DNA from: Thiotrichaceae bacterium
GTDB taxonomy: Bacteria > Pseudomonadota > Gammaproteobacteria > Beggiatoales > Beggiatoaceae
Direction: 5' to 3'
Length of the DNA: 64,000 bases
Assembly (NCBI GenBank): GCA_028688145.1
Contig: JAQTYU010000001.1
Span: forward strand, 640,284-704,283
Both the position numbers and the translations under genes were made by a program. The notes beneath the pieces are model-generated. The model ran no database searches and was not told the DNA's origin. It worked only from the letters and a program-made list of their open reading frames with translations. Of this stretch, positions 42,504 to 52,473 are shown in pieces (position 1 is the stretch's first letter; each line of letters begins with the position of its first letter).

Positions 42504-45500
42504 TTAATTCGCCAACTGCCCAATCAATTGTTTCAAAAACACACAGCGTTGACTAAATTCAACTAAATTGCACTCAATACGTAAACGTTCTTTGCCATCG
42601 AATTTATATTTCTGTGGCGCGGCTTGTAGCAGTTTCACCAAGGCAATAGGATTAATCGCAGCGGTTGCGGCATCGAATAAAATATACCCCCCTTCCACCG
42701 CTAAATCGATTTTCCGAATTCCCAAAGGCGTTGCCACTAAACGCAATTCCGCAATTTCCAGCAAAGCTTTTGCCGCATCGGGCAATAAACCAAATCTATC
42801 CACCATTTCTACATAAATTTCACGCAAGCTTTCGCTGTCAACCGCATTGGCAATGCGTTTGTAAAAAATCAAACGGGTGTGAATATCAGGCAAATAATCG
42901 CTAGGAATTAGCGCGGGAATGTGCAAATCAATCTCCGCACCGCGATGCAAAGGTTTATCTAAATCAGGCTGTTTCCCCGATTTTAACGCATTTACCGCAC
43001 GTTCCAACAATTCAGTGTACAAAGTGTAACCAATTTCCTGCATGTGCCCACTTTGTTCTTCGCCCAGCAATTCGCCCGCGCCCCGAATTTCTAAATCGTG
43101 GGTTGCCAAAGTAAAACCCATGCCCAATTGGTCGAGCGAACTCAGCGCGTCCAGCCGTTTCACCGCATCGGGAGTCATGAGTTTTTTCGGGGGCACAATT
43201 AAATACGCATAAGCGCGGTGATGCGAACGCCCGACCCGCCCCCGTAATTGATACAACTGCGCTAAGCCAAATTTGTCGGCGCGGTTAATCATAATGGTGT
43301 TGGCGTTGGGCACGTCGATGCCCGTTTCAATAATCGTGGTGCACACTAACACATTGAAACGTCGATGATAAAAATCTTGCATCACTTGTTCTAATTCACG
43401 TTCCCGCATTTGCCCGTGGGCAATTTGTACCCGCGCTTCAGGCACGAGCTGGCTCAAATCGTTTGCCATGCGCTCGATAGAATCGATGTCATTGTGCAAA
43501 AAATACACTTGCCCGCCACGTTTTAATTCCCGCAACAAACCTTCTGCTAAAGTGGGCGTATGCCATTCTTTTACAAAGGTTTGTACCGCTAAACGGCGCG
43601 AGGGTGGCGTGGCAATAATCGACAAATCACGTAACGCCGACAATGCCATATTTAAGGAGCGTGGAATTGGGGTCGCAGTTAAAGTCAAAATATCGACTTC
43701 CGCCCGCAAAGCTTTAAAACGTTCTTTCTGTTTGACCCCAAAACGATGCTCTTCGTCAATAATCACCAAGCCCAAACGTTTAAATTTTACGTTGTCTTGT
43801 AATAACTTATGTGTGCCGATGACAATATCAATTTTCCCGTCGGCAATTTCTTCGAGTGCGCTGTCAATTTGTTTTTTGCTACGAAAGCGTGAAAGCTGTT
43901 CCACTTTCATCGCCCAATCAGCAAAACGGTCTTGAAAGTTTTGATAATGCTGTTGTGCAAGCAAGGTAGTGGGCACTAAAACGGCGACTTGTTTGCCATC
44001 TTGTGCCGCGACAAATGCCGCCCGCATCGCGACTTCGGTTTTCCCAAAACCCACATCGCCGCACACCAATCGGTCCATCGGACGCTTGGAATACATATCT
44101 TCCAGCACCGCATCAATCGCGGTTTGTTGGTCAGCGGTTTCTTCAAAAGGAAAAGTGGCGGCAAAGGCGGCATAATTTTCCGCATCGGGTTGAAAGGCAT
44201 AACCTTGGCGCAAGGCTCGCCGCGCTTGCACATCTAATAATTCCACTGCAATATCTTGCACTTGTTGCGCGGCTTTACGCTTGGCTTTTTCCCATTGCCC
44301 CGAGCCGAGACGGTGTAGCGGCGCGTGTTCCGTGCCTGTAAAACGGCTGACTAGGTACAATTGCGCCACGGGCACATAGAGCTTGTCATGATTGGCATAT
44401 TCTAAATGCAGAAATTCTGCGGGAATTCCACCCCGATCCAAGGTCACCAGCCCTAAATAACGCCCCACGCCATGTTCTTCATGCACCACGGGCGCGCCTA
44501 AAGTCAGCTCGGTGAGATTGCGAATAATCGAATCGCTGTCACGAGTTACCGTTTTTTGGCGCAAACGCCGCTGAGCAACGCGTTCCCCAAACAATTGGGT
44601 TTCGCAAATCACTGCCAAAGCTTCAGCGGTTTGAATAAATAAACCTTTTTCCAAAGGCGCGACGGTTAACGCCAGTCGCATTTTCCCTTGTAGAAAACCT
44701 TGCCAATTTTCCACCAGTTGCGGGCGAATTTCGTGACGATGTAATAATTCTAAAAGGGTTTCGCGCCGTCCTGTGGTTTCTGCGGTGAACAGCACGCGCC
44801 CTGAAAATTCAGTTAAAAATTGCTGCAAGGCTGCCAACGGTTGCGGGGCGCGGGCATCAATCGGCAAATTCGGGGGCAGTGCGGTGGCGAAATTTTCCCG
44901 CGTAGTTAGCTCTTCACTTAAGGCAATGTGCGGATAACGTTTTAAGGCTTCAAAAACTTGATTAGCTTGTAAAAATAAATTGCTAGGAGCTAATAAGGGA
45001 CGTTCCACATCATGGCGTAATTGTTCATAACGCTTGTTGATTTCATCCCAAAATTGTTCCGCAGTTTCCAAAACCCCCGCCACGCTGATGACGCGCCCCG
45101 TGGCTGGCAAATAATCGAATAAAGTTTGAGTGTTTTGGAAAAACAGCGGTAAATAATATTCAATCCCCGCAGGACTCAAGCCATTGCTCACGTCGCGATA
45201 TAAGGGGCTGCGCGTCGGGTCGCCGCTAAATTGGGTGCGCCACTGGGTGCGAAATAGACTGATTGCGGCTTCATCAAAGGGAAATTCGCGGGCGGGTAAT
45301 AAACGAATTTCTTGAATTTGTTGCTGTGAACGCTGCGATTCTGGATCGAAAATGCGTATACTTTCAATTTCGTCATCCATGAAATCAATTCGATACGCCA
45401 GCCGACTGCCCATCGGATAAATATCTAACAGACCGCCACGCACTGCAAATTCACCATGTTCACGCACTTCGGAAACGCAACGATAGCCACTGCTTTCAAA

Positions 45501-45953
45501 TTGTTGGCGTAGGCGTTCCAATTGAATGCGTTGCCCACGGTTGAATAATAAAGTGTGTTTACGCACATATTCGACGGGCGCGAGACGGTGCATTAAAGTG
45601 GTAATCGGCAGCACTAATACGCCGTGTTCTAATTGAGAAAGTTGGGCGAGTGCGGTGAGGCGTTCAGAAATAATATCTTGATGCGGCGAAAAATTATCGT
45701 AAGGCAGGGTTTCCCAGTCGGGAAAACTCAGTAAACTTAAGTCGCGATGCGCGTAAAATTGAATTTCATCAATCAAACGTTGCACACTGAGCATGTCGGG
45801 CGTGATGACAATTACCACGCCGCGTTGCTGTTCGGCAATTTGACTGATCATTAAACCACGACTGCTGCCGTGCAAACCGCCCCAAATTTGGCGTTGTCCT
45901 TGAGGGCTAGGCAGAGTTGGAGATAAGGGATTTAAAGCGTGAGTAACGTCCAT
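42504..45953 (-). CDS. mfd: Transcription-repair coupling factor
   Basis: 1149 residues from the ATG at 45953 (a TTG four codons earlier is possible), matching E. coli Mfd (1148). The N-terminal UvrB-homology region, the RNA polymerase-interaction domain near residue 490-550 (ELTLGAPVVHEEHGVGRYLG) and the RecG-like translocase with GDVGFGKTEVAMRAAF (Walker A), DEEHRFGVKQKE (Walker B, IIDEEHRFG) and LTATPIPRSLNMALSGLR-like motif III are seen, then the C-terminal regulatory domain. It removes RNA polymerase stalled at DNA damage and recruits UvrA. Confidence 0.97.
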   Translation of the reverse strand: MDVTHALNPLSPTLPSPQGQRQIWGGLHGSSRGLMISQIAEQQRGVVIVITPDMLSVQRLIDEIQFYAHRDLSLLSFPDWETLPYDNFSPHQDIISERLTALAQLSQLEHGVLVLPITTLMHRLAPVEYVRKHTLLFNRGQRIQLERLRQQFESSGYRCVSEVREHGEFAVRGGLLDIYPMGSRLAYRIDFMDDEIESIRIFDPESQRSQQQIQEIRLLPAREFPFDEAAISLFRTQWRTQFSGDPTRSPLYRDVSNGLSPAGIEYYLPLFFQNTQTLFDYLPATGRVISVAGVLETAEQFWDEINKRYEQLRHDVERPLLAPSNLFLQANQVFEALKRYPHIALSEELTTRENFATALPPNLPIDARAPQPLAALQQFLTEFSGRVLFTAETTGRRETLLELLHRHEIRPQLVENWQGFLQGKMRLALTVAPLEKGLFIQTAEALAVICETQLFGERVAQRRLRQKTVTRDSDSIIRNLTELTLGAPVVHEEHGVGRYLGLVTLDRGGIPAEFLHLEYANHDKLYVPVAQLYLVSRFTGTEHAPLHRLGSGQWEKAKRKAAQQVQDIAVELLDVQARRALRQGYAFQPDAENYAAFAATFPFEETADQQTAIDAVLEDMYSKRPMDRLVCGDVGFGKTEVAMRAAFVAAQDGKQVAVLVPTTLLAQQHYQNFQDRFADWAMKVEQLSRFRSKKQIDSALEEIADGKIDIVIGTHKLLQDNVKFKRLGLVIIDEEHRFGVKQKERFKALRAEVDILTLTATPIPRSLNMALSALRDLSIIATPPSRRLAVQTFVKEWHTPTLAEGLLRELKRGGQVYFLHNDIDSIERMANDLSQLVPEARVQIAHGQMRERELEQVMQDFYHRRFNVLVCTTIIETGIDVPNANTIMINRADKFGLAQLYQLRGRVGRSHHRAYAYLIVPPKKLMTPDAVKRLDALSSLDQLGMGFTLATHDLEIRGAGELLGEEQSGHMQEIGYTLYTELLERAVNALKSGKQPDLDKPLHRGAEIDLHIPALIPSDYLPDIHTRLIFYKRIANAVDSESLREIYVEMVDRFGLLPDAAKALLEIAELRLVATPLGIRKIDLAVEGGYILFDAATAAINPIALVKLLQAAPQKYKFDGKERLRIECNLVEFSQRCVFLKQLIGQLAN

Positions 45954-46224
45954 GATTAGCAGCAAGCATATTTTACTTTGATGAAAGTTGTGGCTATTTT
46001 AACCTGATTAAGGGGTAAATGTCTGAGTTTGGATGAGAGAAAAGACTTAAAAAAAGCCTCCCACTTCCAAAGTTCAACTCGCTGGTGATTTAGAACGAGC
46101 CATCCTAAAATTTAACGCTCTAATTCCTCACACATTTCATGCAGCGTTAGCAATTCATGCCTAAATTCGCTACCATTGTGAGAGTTTACCCCTACCTTAG
46201 CAACCGTTTTTCAGGAGAACGACC

Positions 46225-46848
46225 TTGCTCCCAGCAGATGCCCAAAAAATTAAGCTTTCTGACAGTTTCGCTTTATATGATTTATTGCGTTCGGATACTG
46301 CAGAAAGAAGCAGTGCGTTAATGGATGCTCAGTTCAATCCCCCCCAAAGTGTGATTGATTGTTTAACTTATCTTGCAAAAACTACTTTGCAACCTTTAGT
46401 GGATAAATTCAATTATCCCTTGCGTGTTTCCAGTGGCTACCGCAGCAGTGCGGTTAATCAATTGGTGGGCGGGGTTTCCAGCTCTCAACATTGTTATGGG
46501 CAAGCCGCAGACATCAGTGTATCAGATGATTTCTTAACCGATCCTGACAGCGAAGCGGTGCGTCAATATATCGAAGCAAACGTGTTAAAAGTCACGGGAA
46601 AACCTGTTGATCCTGAAACCGTGAATGCAAATTTCTACTTATTCGCCTTTGTGTGCATGAATTTAAAAGAATTCGACATTGATCAGGTGATTCATGAATT
46701 TGGGGTGGATTATGGTCAACCTGCGTGGGTGCATGTGGCAGCTTCCAGCACTCAAAACAAGCGTCAAATTGTGGTGCTCGGTAAATATGTCGATGCGGGT
46801 GACAGCCATATTATTGATTTTAAAACAGCTTTAGAGTTTGGGAATTAA
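46225..46848 (+). CDS. M15-family peptidase-like protein (D-Ala-D-Ala carboxypeptidase fold)
   Basis: 207 residues starting at TTG 46225; AGGAG eight bases upstream supports this start. Landmarks of peptidase M15A (PF08291 type): LRVSSGYRSSAVNQLVGGVSSS, then H89 and D96 in QHCYGQAADI, and a C-terminal WVHVAA with the third zinc ligand. No signal peptide is visible, so it may work in the cytoplasm or be a phage-endolysin-like enzyme. No phage genes surround it. Confidence 0.82.
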   Translation: MLPADAQKIKLSDSFALYDLLRSDTAERSSALMDAQFNPPQSVIDCLTYLAKTTLQPLVDKFNYPLRVSSGYRSSAVNQLVGGVSSSQHCYGQAADISVSDDFLTDPDSEAVRQYIEANVLKVTGKPVDPETVNANFYLFAFVCMNLKEFDIDQVIHEFGVDYGQPAWVHVAASSTQNKRQIVVLGKYVDAGDSHIIDFKTALEFGN

Positions 46849-46860
46849 ATTATAAATCAT

Positions 46861-46887
46861 GAGACTACGGATAAGTACCGTGGTCTC
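46861..46887. other. Intergenic hairpin GAGACTACGG / CCGTGGTCTC
   Basis: A 10-bp stem with one G-T pair and a seven-base loop, 12 bases after the M15 stop and just before the next gene's ribosome region. It could end the M15 transcript or attenuate the next gene; no T-run follows. Confidence 0.45.
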
Positions 46888-46905
46888 GTGAACTGGAATG
46901 TGATA

Positions 46906-47565
46906 ATGAAAAAATTTATTAGCCTATTCAGCTTTATTCTTTCTGCACCCATCGCTGCAACTGCTTGTATCAGTGGAATACCTTGTGGAAACTCTTGTAT
47001 TTCAGCCAGTTATACTTGTCATATTGGGGCAACGACATCCACCACAAGTAGCAGTACAGTGACCCCAACTTATAATTTTGCACCTACCACACCTGTACAG
47101 AGACTCCCCGAATCCAGTGGCGCAGTAGCAAGAGATAAAAATGGCAATATTTTGAGCACTACAGCCAAATTTACCTCAGGTATTTCCATTGATAACGCAA
47201 CTTATCTACGAAAAGCGACGGTAAAATTCACTGACAAAGTCGGCATACATACAAAAATCACTCACGATTCTAGCGATATTGGAAAACAAGTAAATTTAAT
47301 AATCACAGCCAGTTATAAAACTACCGCCGACAGCACGCCCTTGTTTTTCATGCTCAGCGAATACACCCAAATTAAAGCATGGGATCAAAAAACCAGTAGT
47401 TTAATTCCATTTACCAAACTAACTGCGAGCAGTTCCGATTTAGAAATTTCTGCGTATGAAGGAAACTTTGTAGCCACAGGTATTTTAGAAGTATTTATTC
47501 ATTATCAATTAGATGATGGCACATTAAAATCTGCAACTGACCCTATTGAAGTGACCATTCAGTAA
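46906..47565 (+). CDS. Secreted protein of unknown function with CGxSCI motif
   Basis: 219 residues from the ATG at 46906; an earlier GTG at 46888 would precede the signal peptide and is less likely. Signal peptide about 1-20 (ending ATA). The mature N-terminus has a compact cysteine motif, CISGIPCGNSCISASYTCH, also known from other small proteobacterial secreted proteins and thermonuclease relatives; next comes a Ser/Thr-rich linker and a C-terminal beta-sandwich-like domain (about 95-219). No catalytic motif. It precedes soxB by 91 bases, but a shared role is not shown. Confidence 0.6.
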   Translation: MKKFISLFSFILSAPIAATACISGIPCGNSCISASYTCHIGATTSTTSSSTVTPTYNFAPTTPVQRLPESSGAVARDKNGNILSTTAKFTSGISIDNATYLRKATVKFTDKVGIHTKITHDSSDIGKQVNLIITASYKTTADSTPLFFMLSEYTQIKAWDQKTSSLIPFTKLTASSSDLEISAYEGNFVATGILEVFIHYQLDDGTLKSATDPIEVTIQ

Positions 47566-47656
47566 ACTGTCATTCTCTCTATTTTTGAATATATAAGCCT
47601 CCCAGTGCATCACCCAAAAATTATACAAATCAAATGTAAAAACACAGGATAACAAG

Positions 47657-49507
47657 ATGTCAATGAATCGCCGCGAATTCATACAACTCATGAGTATTGC
47701 CAGCCTTGGCGGATTATTACCAAAATCAAGTTTTGCAGCCAATAAACAAGCCAGCGAAATGTATGATATTCCTAGCTTTGGACAAGTGCGCTTATTACAT
47801 ATTACCGACTGTCATGCACAACTCCAGCCCTTGTACTACCGTGAGCCGCATGTCAATTTAGGTTTCGGAGAACAGGCGAATAAAGTGCCGCATATTATCG
47901 GCGATAAGTTTTTACAACAATTTGGCATTGCGCCAAACAGTGCCGCCGCCCACGCCTTCACTTATTTAAACTTCGTCGATGCCGCACAACAATATGGCAA
48001 AGTCGGGGGTTTCGCCCATCTCAGCACCTTGGTGAAACGCTTACGCGATAGCTACGGACATGACAAAACCCTGCTCATGGATGGTGGCGACAGTTGGCAA
48101 GGCTCAGGCACAGCATTCTGGACACGCGGGCAAGATATGGTCGGCGCGTGTAATTTGCTGGGCGTAGACATCATGACCGGACACTGGGAATTCACCTATC
48201 AAGATAAAGGCGTTATCGCCAATCTTGCCGATTTCAAAGGCGAATTTGTCGCCCACAACGTCACTTTAAAAGACGAAGCAGCACTGTCCGACAGCAAACT
48301 GCCCTTGTTTGACACTAACAGCGGACAAGTGTTCAAACCTTATACCATCCGTAAATTAGGCGGCGTGCGCGTTGCGGTGATTGGGCAAGCCTTCCCTTAT
48401 ACGCCCATCGCTCACCCCAGCCGCTTTGTGAAAGATTGGACTTTCGGGATTCGAGATGCAGAACTGCAAAAGTTAGTCAATTTGCTGCGCGAAAAAGAAA
48501 AGCCCGATGTGGTAGTCTTACTTTCGCACAACGGCATGGATGTTGACTTAAAACTTGCCAGCAAAGTGATTGGCATTGACGCGATTTTAGGCGGACATAC
48601 CCACGACCCCGTGCCCACGCCCGTTGAAATTCGTAATCCGACTGGGGTTACTTTAGTTTGTAACGCAGGTTCTAACGGCAAATTTATTGGGGTTTTAGAT
48701 TTCGAGCTGAAAGATGGCAAAGTGACGGGCTATAAATACAACTTGTTGCCCGTGTTTGCCAACTTGCTCGATGCGGACAAAGATATGACAAATTATATCA
48801 ATAATGTCCGTAAACCCTATTTAAAACAATTGGGTGAAAAATTAGCCGTCACCGACAGCGTGTTATACCGCCGTGGCAATTTTAACGGCACGTTTGACCA
48901 AGTGATTTGCGATGCCTTACGCACCCAATTGAACGCACAAATCGCACTTTCCCCCGGTTTCCGCTGGGGCACAAGTTTGTTGCCGAATCAAGAAATTACC
49001 TACGAACATGTGCTTGAACAAACTTGCATTACTTACCCTGAAACCTATGTGCGCGAACTTTCGGGTGCGGCAATTAAAGGCATTTTAGAAGATGTTTGTG
49101 ATAATTTGTTCAATCCCGACCCCTATTTGCAACAAGGCGGTGACATGGTGCGCGTCGGTGGCATGAATTACAGTTGCGACCCGCGCAAACCCATGAACCA
49201 GCGCATCAGCAATTTAACCTTGGAAGATGGCAGCCCGATTGAAGCCAATAAAAATTACAAAGTCGCAGGCTGGGCGGCAATGAATGCTGAACCTGAGTCG
49301 GGAAAGCCAATTTGGGACGTGGTCGCAGAACATTTACGCCAGCAAAAACAGCTGAAATTGCATAAATTAAATCTCCCAAAACTCTTGAATGTAGATGATA
49401 ATATGGGGATTGCTGAATTTAATCCTTTCACCCCTCCCAAAGTGATTGATGAAACGCCCGCCGCTTCGACGCATGAAACGACGAGCGTGCAAATCACCAA
49501 ACCCTAG
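47657..49507 (+). CDS. soxB: Thiosulfohydrolase SoxB
   Basis: 616 residues, slightly longer than usual SoxB (about 560-570). A Tat-type signal, NRREFIQLMSIASLGGLLP, fits export of the folded protein to the periplasm. Metal-binding motifs of the calcineurin-like/5'-nucleotidase fold are seen (HITDCHAQL, MDGGDSWQGS, GHWEF - the SoxB variant of GNHEF -, LLSHNGMD and GGHTHDP), followed by the 5'-nucleotidase C-terminal domain. SoxB releases sulfate from cysteine-bound sulfane on SoxYZ, so the organism oxidises thiosulfate. The other sox genes are not in this window; argC follows 17 bases later. Confidence 0.95.
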   Translation: MSMNRREFIQLMSIASLGGLLPKSSFAANKQASEMYDIPSFGQVRLLHITDCHAQLQPLYYREPHVNLGFGEQANKVPHIIGDKFLQQFGIAPNSAAAHAFTYLNFVDAAQQYGKVGGFAHLSTLVKRLRDSYGHDKTLLMDGGDSWQGSGTAFWTRGQDMVGACNLLGVDIMTGHWEFTYQDKGVIANLADFKGEFVAHNVTLKDEAALSDSKLPLFDTNSGQVFKPYTIRKLGGVRVAVIGQAFPYTPIAHPSRFVKDWTFGIRDAELQKLVNLLREKEKPDVVVLLSHNGMDVDLKLASKVIGIDAILGGHTHDPVPTPVEIRNPTGVTLVCNAGSNGKFIGVLDFELKDGKVTGYKYNLLPVFANLLDADKDMTNYINNVRKPYLKQLGEKLAVTDSVLYRRGNFNGTFDQVICDALRTQLNAQIALSPGFRWGTSLLPNQEITYEHVLEQTCITYPETYVRELSGAAIKGILEDVCDNLFNPDPYLQQGGDMVRVGGMNYSCDPRKPMNQRISNLTLEDGSPIEANKNYKVAGWAAMNAEPESGKPIWDVVAEHLRQQKQLKLHKLNLPKLLNVDDNMGIAEFNPFTPPKVIDETPAASTHETTSVQITKP

Positions 49508-49524
49508 ATAACTTAGGATAACGT

Positions 49525-50556
49525 ATGTTAAAAGTTGGTATTGTTGGTGGAACGGGTTATACGGGCGTAGAACTATTACGCCTGTTAGTACAACATCCCG
49601 AGGTCAGCATTCAAGCCGTCACCTCACGCAGTGAAGCAGGAATGCCTGTTGCGCAAATGTTCCCAAACTTACGCGGACATTTATCACTGCCGTTCACTGA
49701 TCCCAGCCTTGAAAACTTGGCAAGCTGTGACGTGTTATTTTTCGCCACGCCCAATGGCACCGCGATGAAATCCGTCCCACAATTATTGCAAGCAGGCGTA
49801 AAAATCATTGATTTAGCTGCCGATTTTCGGCTAAAAAATGCCGCTATTTGGGAAAAATGGTATGGAATGCCTCATACCTGCCCCGAATATTTAGAAGAAG
49901 CGGTTTATGGTTTACCCGAACTCAACCGCGCCCAAATTGCCCAAGCGCGTTTGGTGGCAAATCCCGGCTGCTATCCAACCGCCGTGCAATTAGGTTTTAT
50001 TCCTTTGCTCGAAGCGGGCGCAATTGATGCACATCATTTAATTGCAGATGCAAAATCAGGCGTGAGCGGCGCGGGGCGCAAAGCAGAAATCGGCGCATTG
50101 ATGGGCGAGACTGGCGAAAGTTTCAAAGCTTACGGCGTGGCAGGACATCGCCATTTACCCGAAATTACTCAAGGTTTAAATGTACACAGCACCCATCCTG
50201 TGGGCTTGACCTTTGTGCCGCATTTAGTGCCGATGATTCGCGGGATTGAAGCGACTTTGTACGCCAGATTAACCATGCCTGAGTTAGATTTGCAGGCATT
50301 ATTTGAACAGCGTTATGCGAATGAGCCGTTTGTAGACGTGATGCCCGCAGGTTCTTTGCCTGAAACGCGCAGTGTGCGCGGGGTGAATATGTGCCGTTTG
50401 GCGGTATATCGTCCACAACAAGGCGATACAGTGGTGGTCTCTGCGGTGATTGATAATTTAGTCAAAGGCGCGGCGGGGCAAGCCATTCAAAACATGAATT
50501 TGATGTGTGGTTTGCCTGAAACCATGGGTTTGCAAGCCGTGGGTTTACTGCCCTGA
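49525..50556 (+). CDS. argC: N-acetyl-gamma-glutamyl-phosphate reductase
   Basis: 343 residues. [17 protein letters not shown] binds NADP, and Cys149 in NPGCYPTA is the catalytic thiol; the GVSGAGRKA and GHRHLPEI segments are also typical. Third step of arginine biosynthesis. TTAGGATA before the ATG is its ribosome site. It begins 17 bases after soxB and is followed by an envelope gene after 28 bases, so it probably shares an operon with both. Confidence 0.96.
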   Translation: MLKVGIVGGTGYTGVELLRLLVQHPEVSIQAVTSRSEAGMPVAQMFPNLRGHLSLPFTDPSLENLASCDVLFFATPNGTAMKSVPQLLQAGVKIIDLAADFRLKNAAIWEKWYGMPHTCPEYLEEAVYGLPELNRAQIAQARLVANPGCYPTAVQLGFIPLLEAGAIDAHHLIADAKSGVSGAGRKAEIGALMGETGESFKAYGVAGHRHLPEITQGLNVHSTHPVGLTFVPHLVPMIRGIEATLYARLTMPELDLQALFEQRYANEPFVDVMPAGSLPETRSVRGVNMCRLAVYRPQQGDTVVVSAVIDNLVKGAAGQAIQNMNLMCGLPETMGLQAVGLLP

Positions 50557-50584
50557 ACGCCCGCCTCCAAGGGAATACGCTATC

Positions 50585-51238
50585 ATGATGGTGATTCGCA
50601 ATTATTCCCCTTGGCGTTGTCCCCTGCTGATTCTACTCGGTGTTATCGTAGGCGGCGGGGGCATGTATGGCGGGCAAATGCTGTTATTGCAACAAACGCA
50701 ACAAGAAAATCTCAGCTTGCAGCAAAAATTGACCGCCAACACGGGTATGCAGCAAGTTGATAAACAAGCCATTAACGAGGTGCAACGCGGTTTAAGTGAA
50801 TGTCAGCTTGAAATGCGTGAAGCCAAAGAAGAATTAAATTTTTACCGCAAACTGGCTGGGGTGAATCCCGAAAATCGTCAGGAAGAAATTATCCTAAAAC
50901 AGGTCGCCCTGAGTCCTGATGCTCAAGCCCCGCACTATTTTTTCAAACTGGTCTTAACCCAACTGGCAAAAGATGCCAAAATCAGTAAGGGTAAACTGGA
51001 ATTTGTCGTGACAGGTACGGAGCGCGGCAAAATTAAACGTTTAAACAGTGCTGATTTAAAAATCGATCCCAACAGTCTCAACTTTAAGTTCAAACATTTC
51101 CAACGTCTCGAAGGTTCTTTGCAGTTGCCTGCGGAATTTGTACCCCAAAAACTGGGGGTGACACTGCCCAGCACGCCAGAGAAAAAAGCCGTCGAGAGCA
51201 GTTTTGAATGGAAAGCATTGCAACAAACCAAGGAGTAA
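50585..51238 (+). CDS. DUF6776-type membrane-anchored coiled-coil protein
   Basis: 217 residues from ATG 50585 (AAGGGAA upstream); the longer frame into argC is not needed. One membrane helix (about 14-35, CPLLILLGVIVGGGGMYGG) is followed by a coiled coil (about 36-90) and a beta-rich domain. Proteins like this stand between argC and a bactofilin gene in many gammaproteobacteria (DUF6776; my assignment is from gene order and length). Likely part of the envelope or cytoskeletal machinery with the bactofilin four bases downstream. Confidence 0.7.
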   Translation: MMVIRNYSPWRCPLLILLGVIVGGGGMYGGQMLLLQQTQQENLSLQQKLTANTGMQQVDKQAINEVQRGLSECQLEMREAKEELNFYRKLAGVNPENRQEEIILKQVALSPDAQAPHYFFKLVLTQLAKDAKISKGKLEFVVTGTERGKIKRLNSADLKIDPNSLNFKFKHFQRLEGSLQLPAEFVPQKLGVTLPSTPEKKAVESSFEWKALQQTKE

Positions 51239-51242
51239 CCCG

Positions 51243-51683
51243 ATGTGGGGGAACAAGAAAAAAACCATTGCCCGGATTGATTCATTAATTGGGCAGGGTA
51301 CAGAAGTGCAAGGCGACATCGTTTTCAGTGGCGGACTGCATATTGATGGCACGGTGAAAGGCAATATTACCGCACAAGATGATTCAAAGTCGATTTTGAC
51401 CTTGAGTGAACAAGGCATGGTGCAAGGTGAAATTCGGGTGCCGAATGTGATTTTAAACGGCGCGGTGATGGGCGATGTGTTTGCGGTGGAAAATGTCGAA
51501 CTTGCCCAAAAAGCCCGAATTACGGGTGATGTGTACTATAATCTGATAGAAATGGCGATGGGCGCGGAAGTCAATGGCAGCTTGGTGCACACCAAAGACA
51601 TGAGCAAATTACCCAGTAAGTTTGCCAAAAAGCCCGCCGTTGCTAATCCTATCAATGATAATCCTGAACTGATGAGCGAGTAA
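51243..51683 (+). CDS. Bactofilin (polymer-forming cytoskeletal protein)
   Basis: 146 residues from ATG 51243, with a strong AAGGAG site; the frame before it overlaps DUF6776 and is not used. The core (about 20-120) consists of the bactofilin beta-helix pattern: GDIVFSGGLHIDGTVKGNITAQ, EIRVPNVILNGAVMGDVFAVENVEL and AEVNGSLVHTKD. Such proteins self-assemble into filaments at the membrane and position other envelope enzymes. The C-terminal tail is short and basic. Confidence 0.9.
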   Translation: MWGNKKKTIARIDSLIGQGTEVQGDIVFSGGLHIDGTVKGNITAQDDSKSILTLSEQGMVQGEIRVPNVILNGAVMGDVFAVENVELAQKARITGDVYYNLIEMAMGAEVNGSLVHTKDMSKLPSKFAKKPAVANPINDNPELMSE

Positions 51684-51689
51684 GTCGTG

Positions 51690-52253
51690 ATGCAAGTTTT
51701 TCAAAGATTTTGCTATCAATTAGCCTTAATTGGTTGTTTAAGCTGTAGTTTGCCTGTGTTGGCAGATAATCCTCAAGCCAATTATCCCCCACCGCCTGCG
51801 GGTGTGAATTGGGGTTGGCAAGGTCAAGTGTTGTTTAAAATCAACAGTGCCCAATTACGGGCTGAAGAAAAGCCGATTTTAAATCGTTTGGCGAGTAACT
51901 TAGTCAATTATCCCGCATTGAGTATTTTAATCACGGGACATGCGGACAACACGGGTAATCTGTCGTTAAATCAGCGTTTAAGTGAACAACGGGTGAATGC
52001 GATTGTGCAATATCTCACCTCGCACGGTGTGGATCGTTCGCGCATCACCACGCAGGGCACAGGCGAACAACGTCCTGTGGCAAGTAATGCCTGTCCTGAA
52101 GATCGGATACGCAACCGTCGGGCAGATTTGGCATTTTATCCCACAGGCATAACCCCACCGTATTCAACTTTAGTTGAAGGGGATTCGCGTCCTGAACCCG
52201 GTGAATGTGAAGAAGAAAAAGCCGATCAGCGCGATATGATGCGTGGACGGTAG
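51690..52253 (+). CDS. OmpA-family peptidoglycan-binding protein
   Basis: 187 residues from ATG 51690 (or GTG 51687). Signal peptide about 1-25 (ending VLA). The OmpA C-terminal domain (about 50-155) has the glycan-binding motif: TGHADNTGNLSLNQRLSEQR, with the Asp and Arg that bind diaminopimelate, and RRADLAF. A linker with Pro/Glu-rich residues follows. It should attach to cell-wall peptides. It starts six bases after the bactofilin stop, so it is in the same operon. Confidence 0.88.
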   Translation: MQVFQRFCYQLALIGCLSCSLPVLADNPQANYPPPPAGVNWGWQGQVLFKINSAQLRAEEKPILNRLASNLVNYPALSILITGHADNTGNLSLNQRLSEQRVNAIVQYLTSHGVDRSRITTQGTGEQRPVASNACPEDRIRNRRADLAFYPTGITPPYSTLVEGDSRPEPGECEEEKADQRDMMRGR

Positions 52254-52473
52254 GTATTGAAATAGTTGAGCTTGTTGCAATCCCGAGGTTTCTAGCTTTT
52301 TACCTCCTTTGAAAAAGAGGGGCAGGGGGAATTTAAAAATCTCGATCATTGCGACGATCTTAAATTCCCCTCATTCCCCCTTTTTCAAAGGGGGAGGCTA
52401 AGACTGAATGTCAGTGAGTGGGAATGAGATAAATGCTTATTTTGTGTAGAGGGCGCAGTTAGCTTTAAAGTTT
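52254..52473. terminator. Region between convergent OmpA and queC genes with hairpins
   Basis: Contains a CTCCTTTGAAAAAGAGG hairpin at about 52301..52318 and a stronger CCCCCTTTTTCAAAGGGGG hairpin at about 52375..52394, and a GGGCGCAGTTAGC half-site of the GCGCAGTT family just before the queC stop. The stems probably terminate transcription from both sides. Confidence 0.6.

Noticed and set aside
46225-46848. A prophage endolysin region around the M15-type gene
   Set aside because: No holin, tail or integrase genes are present; neighbours are housekeeping genes.
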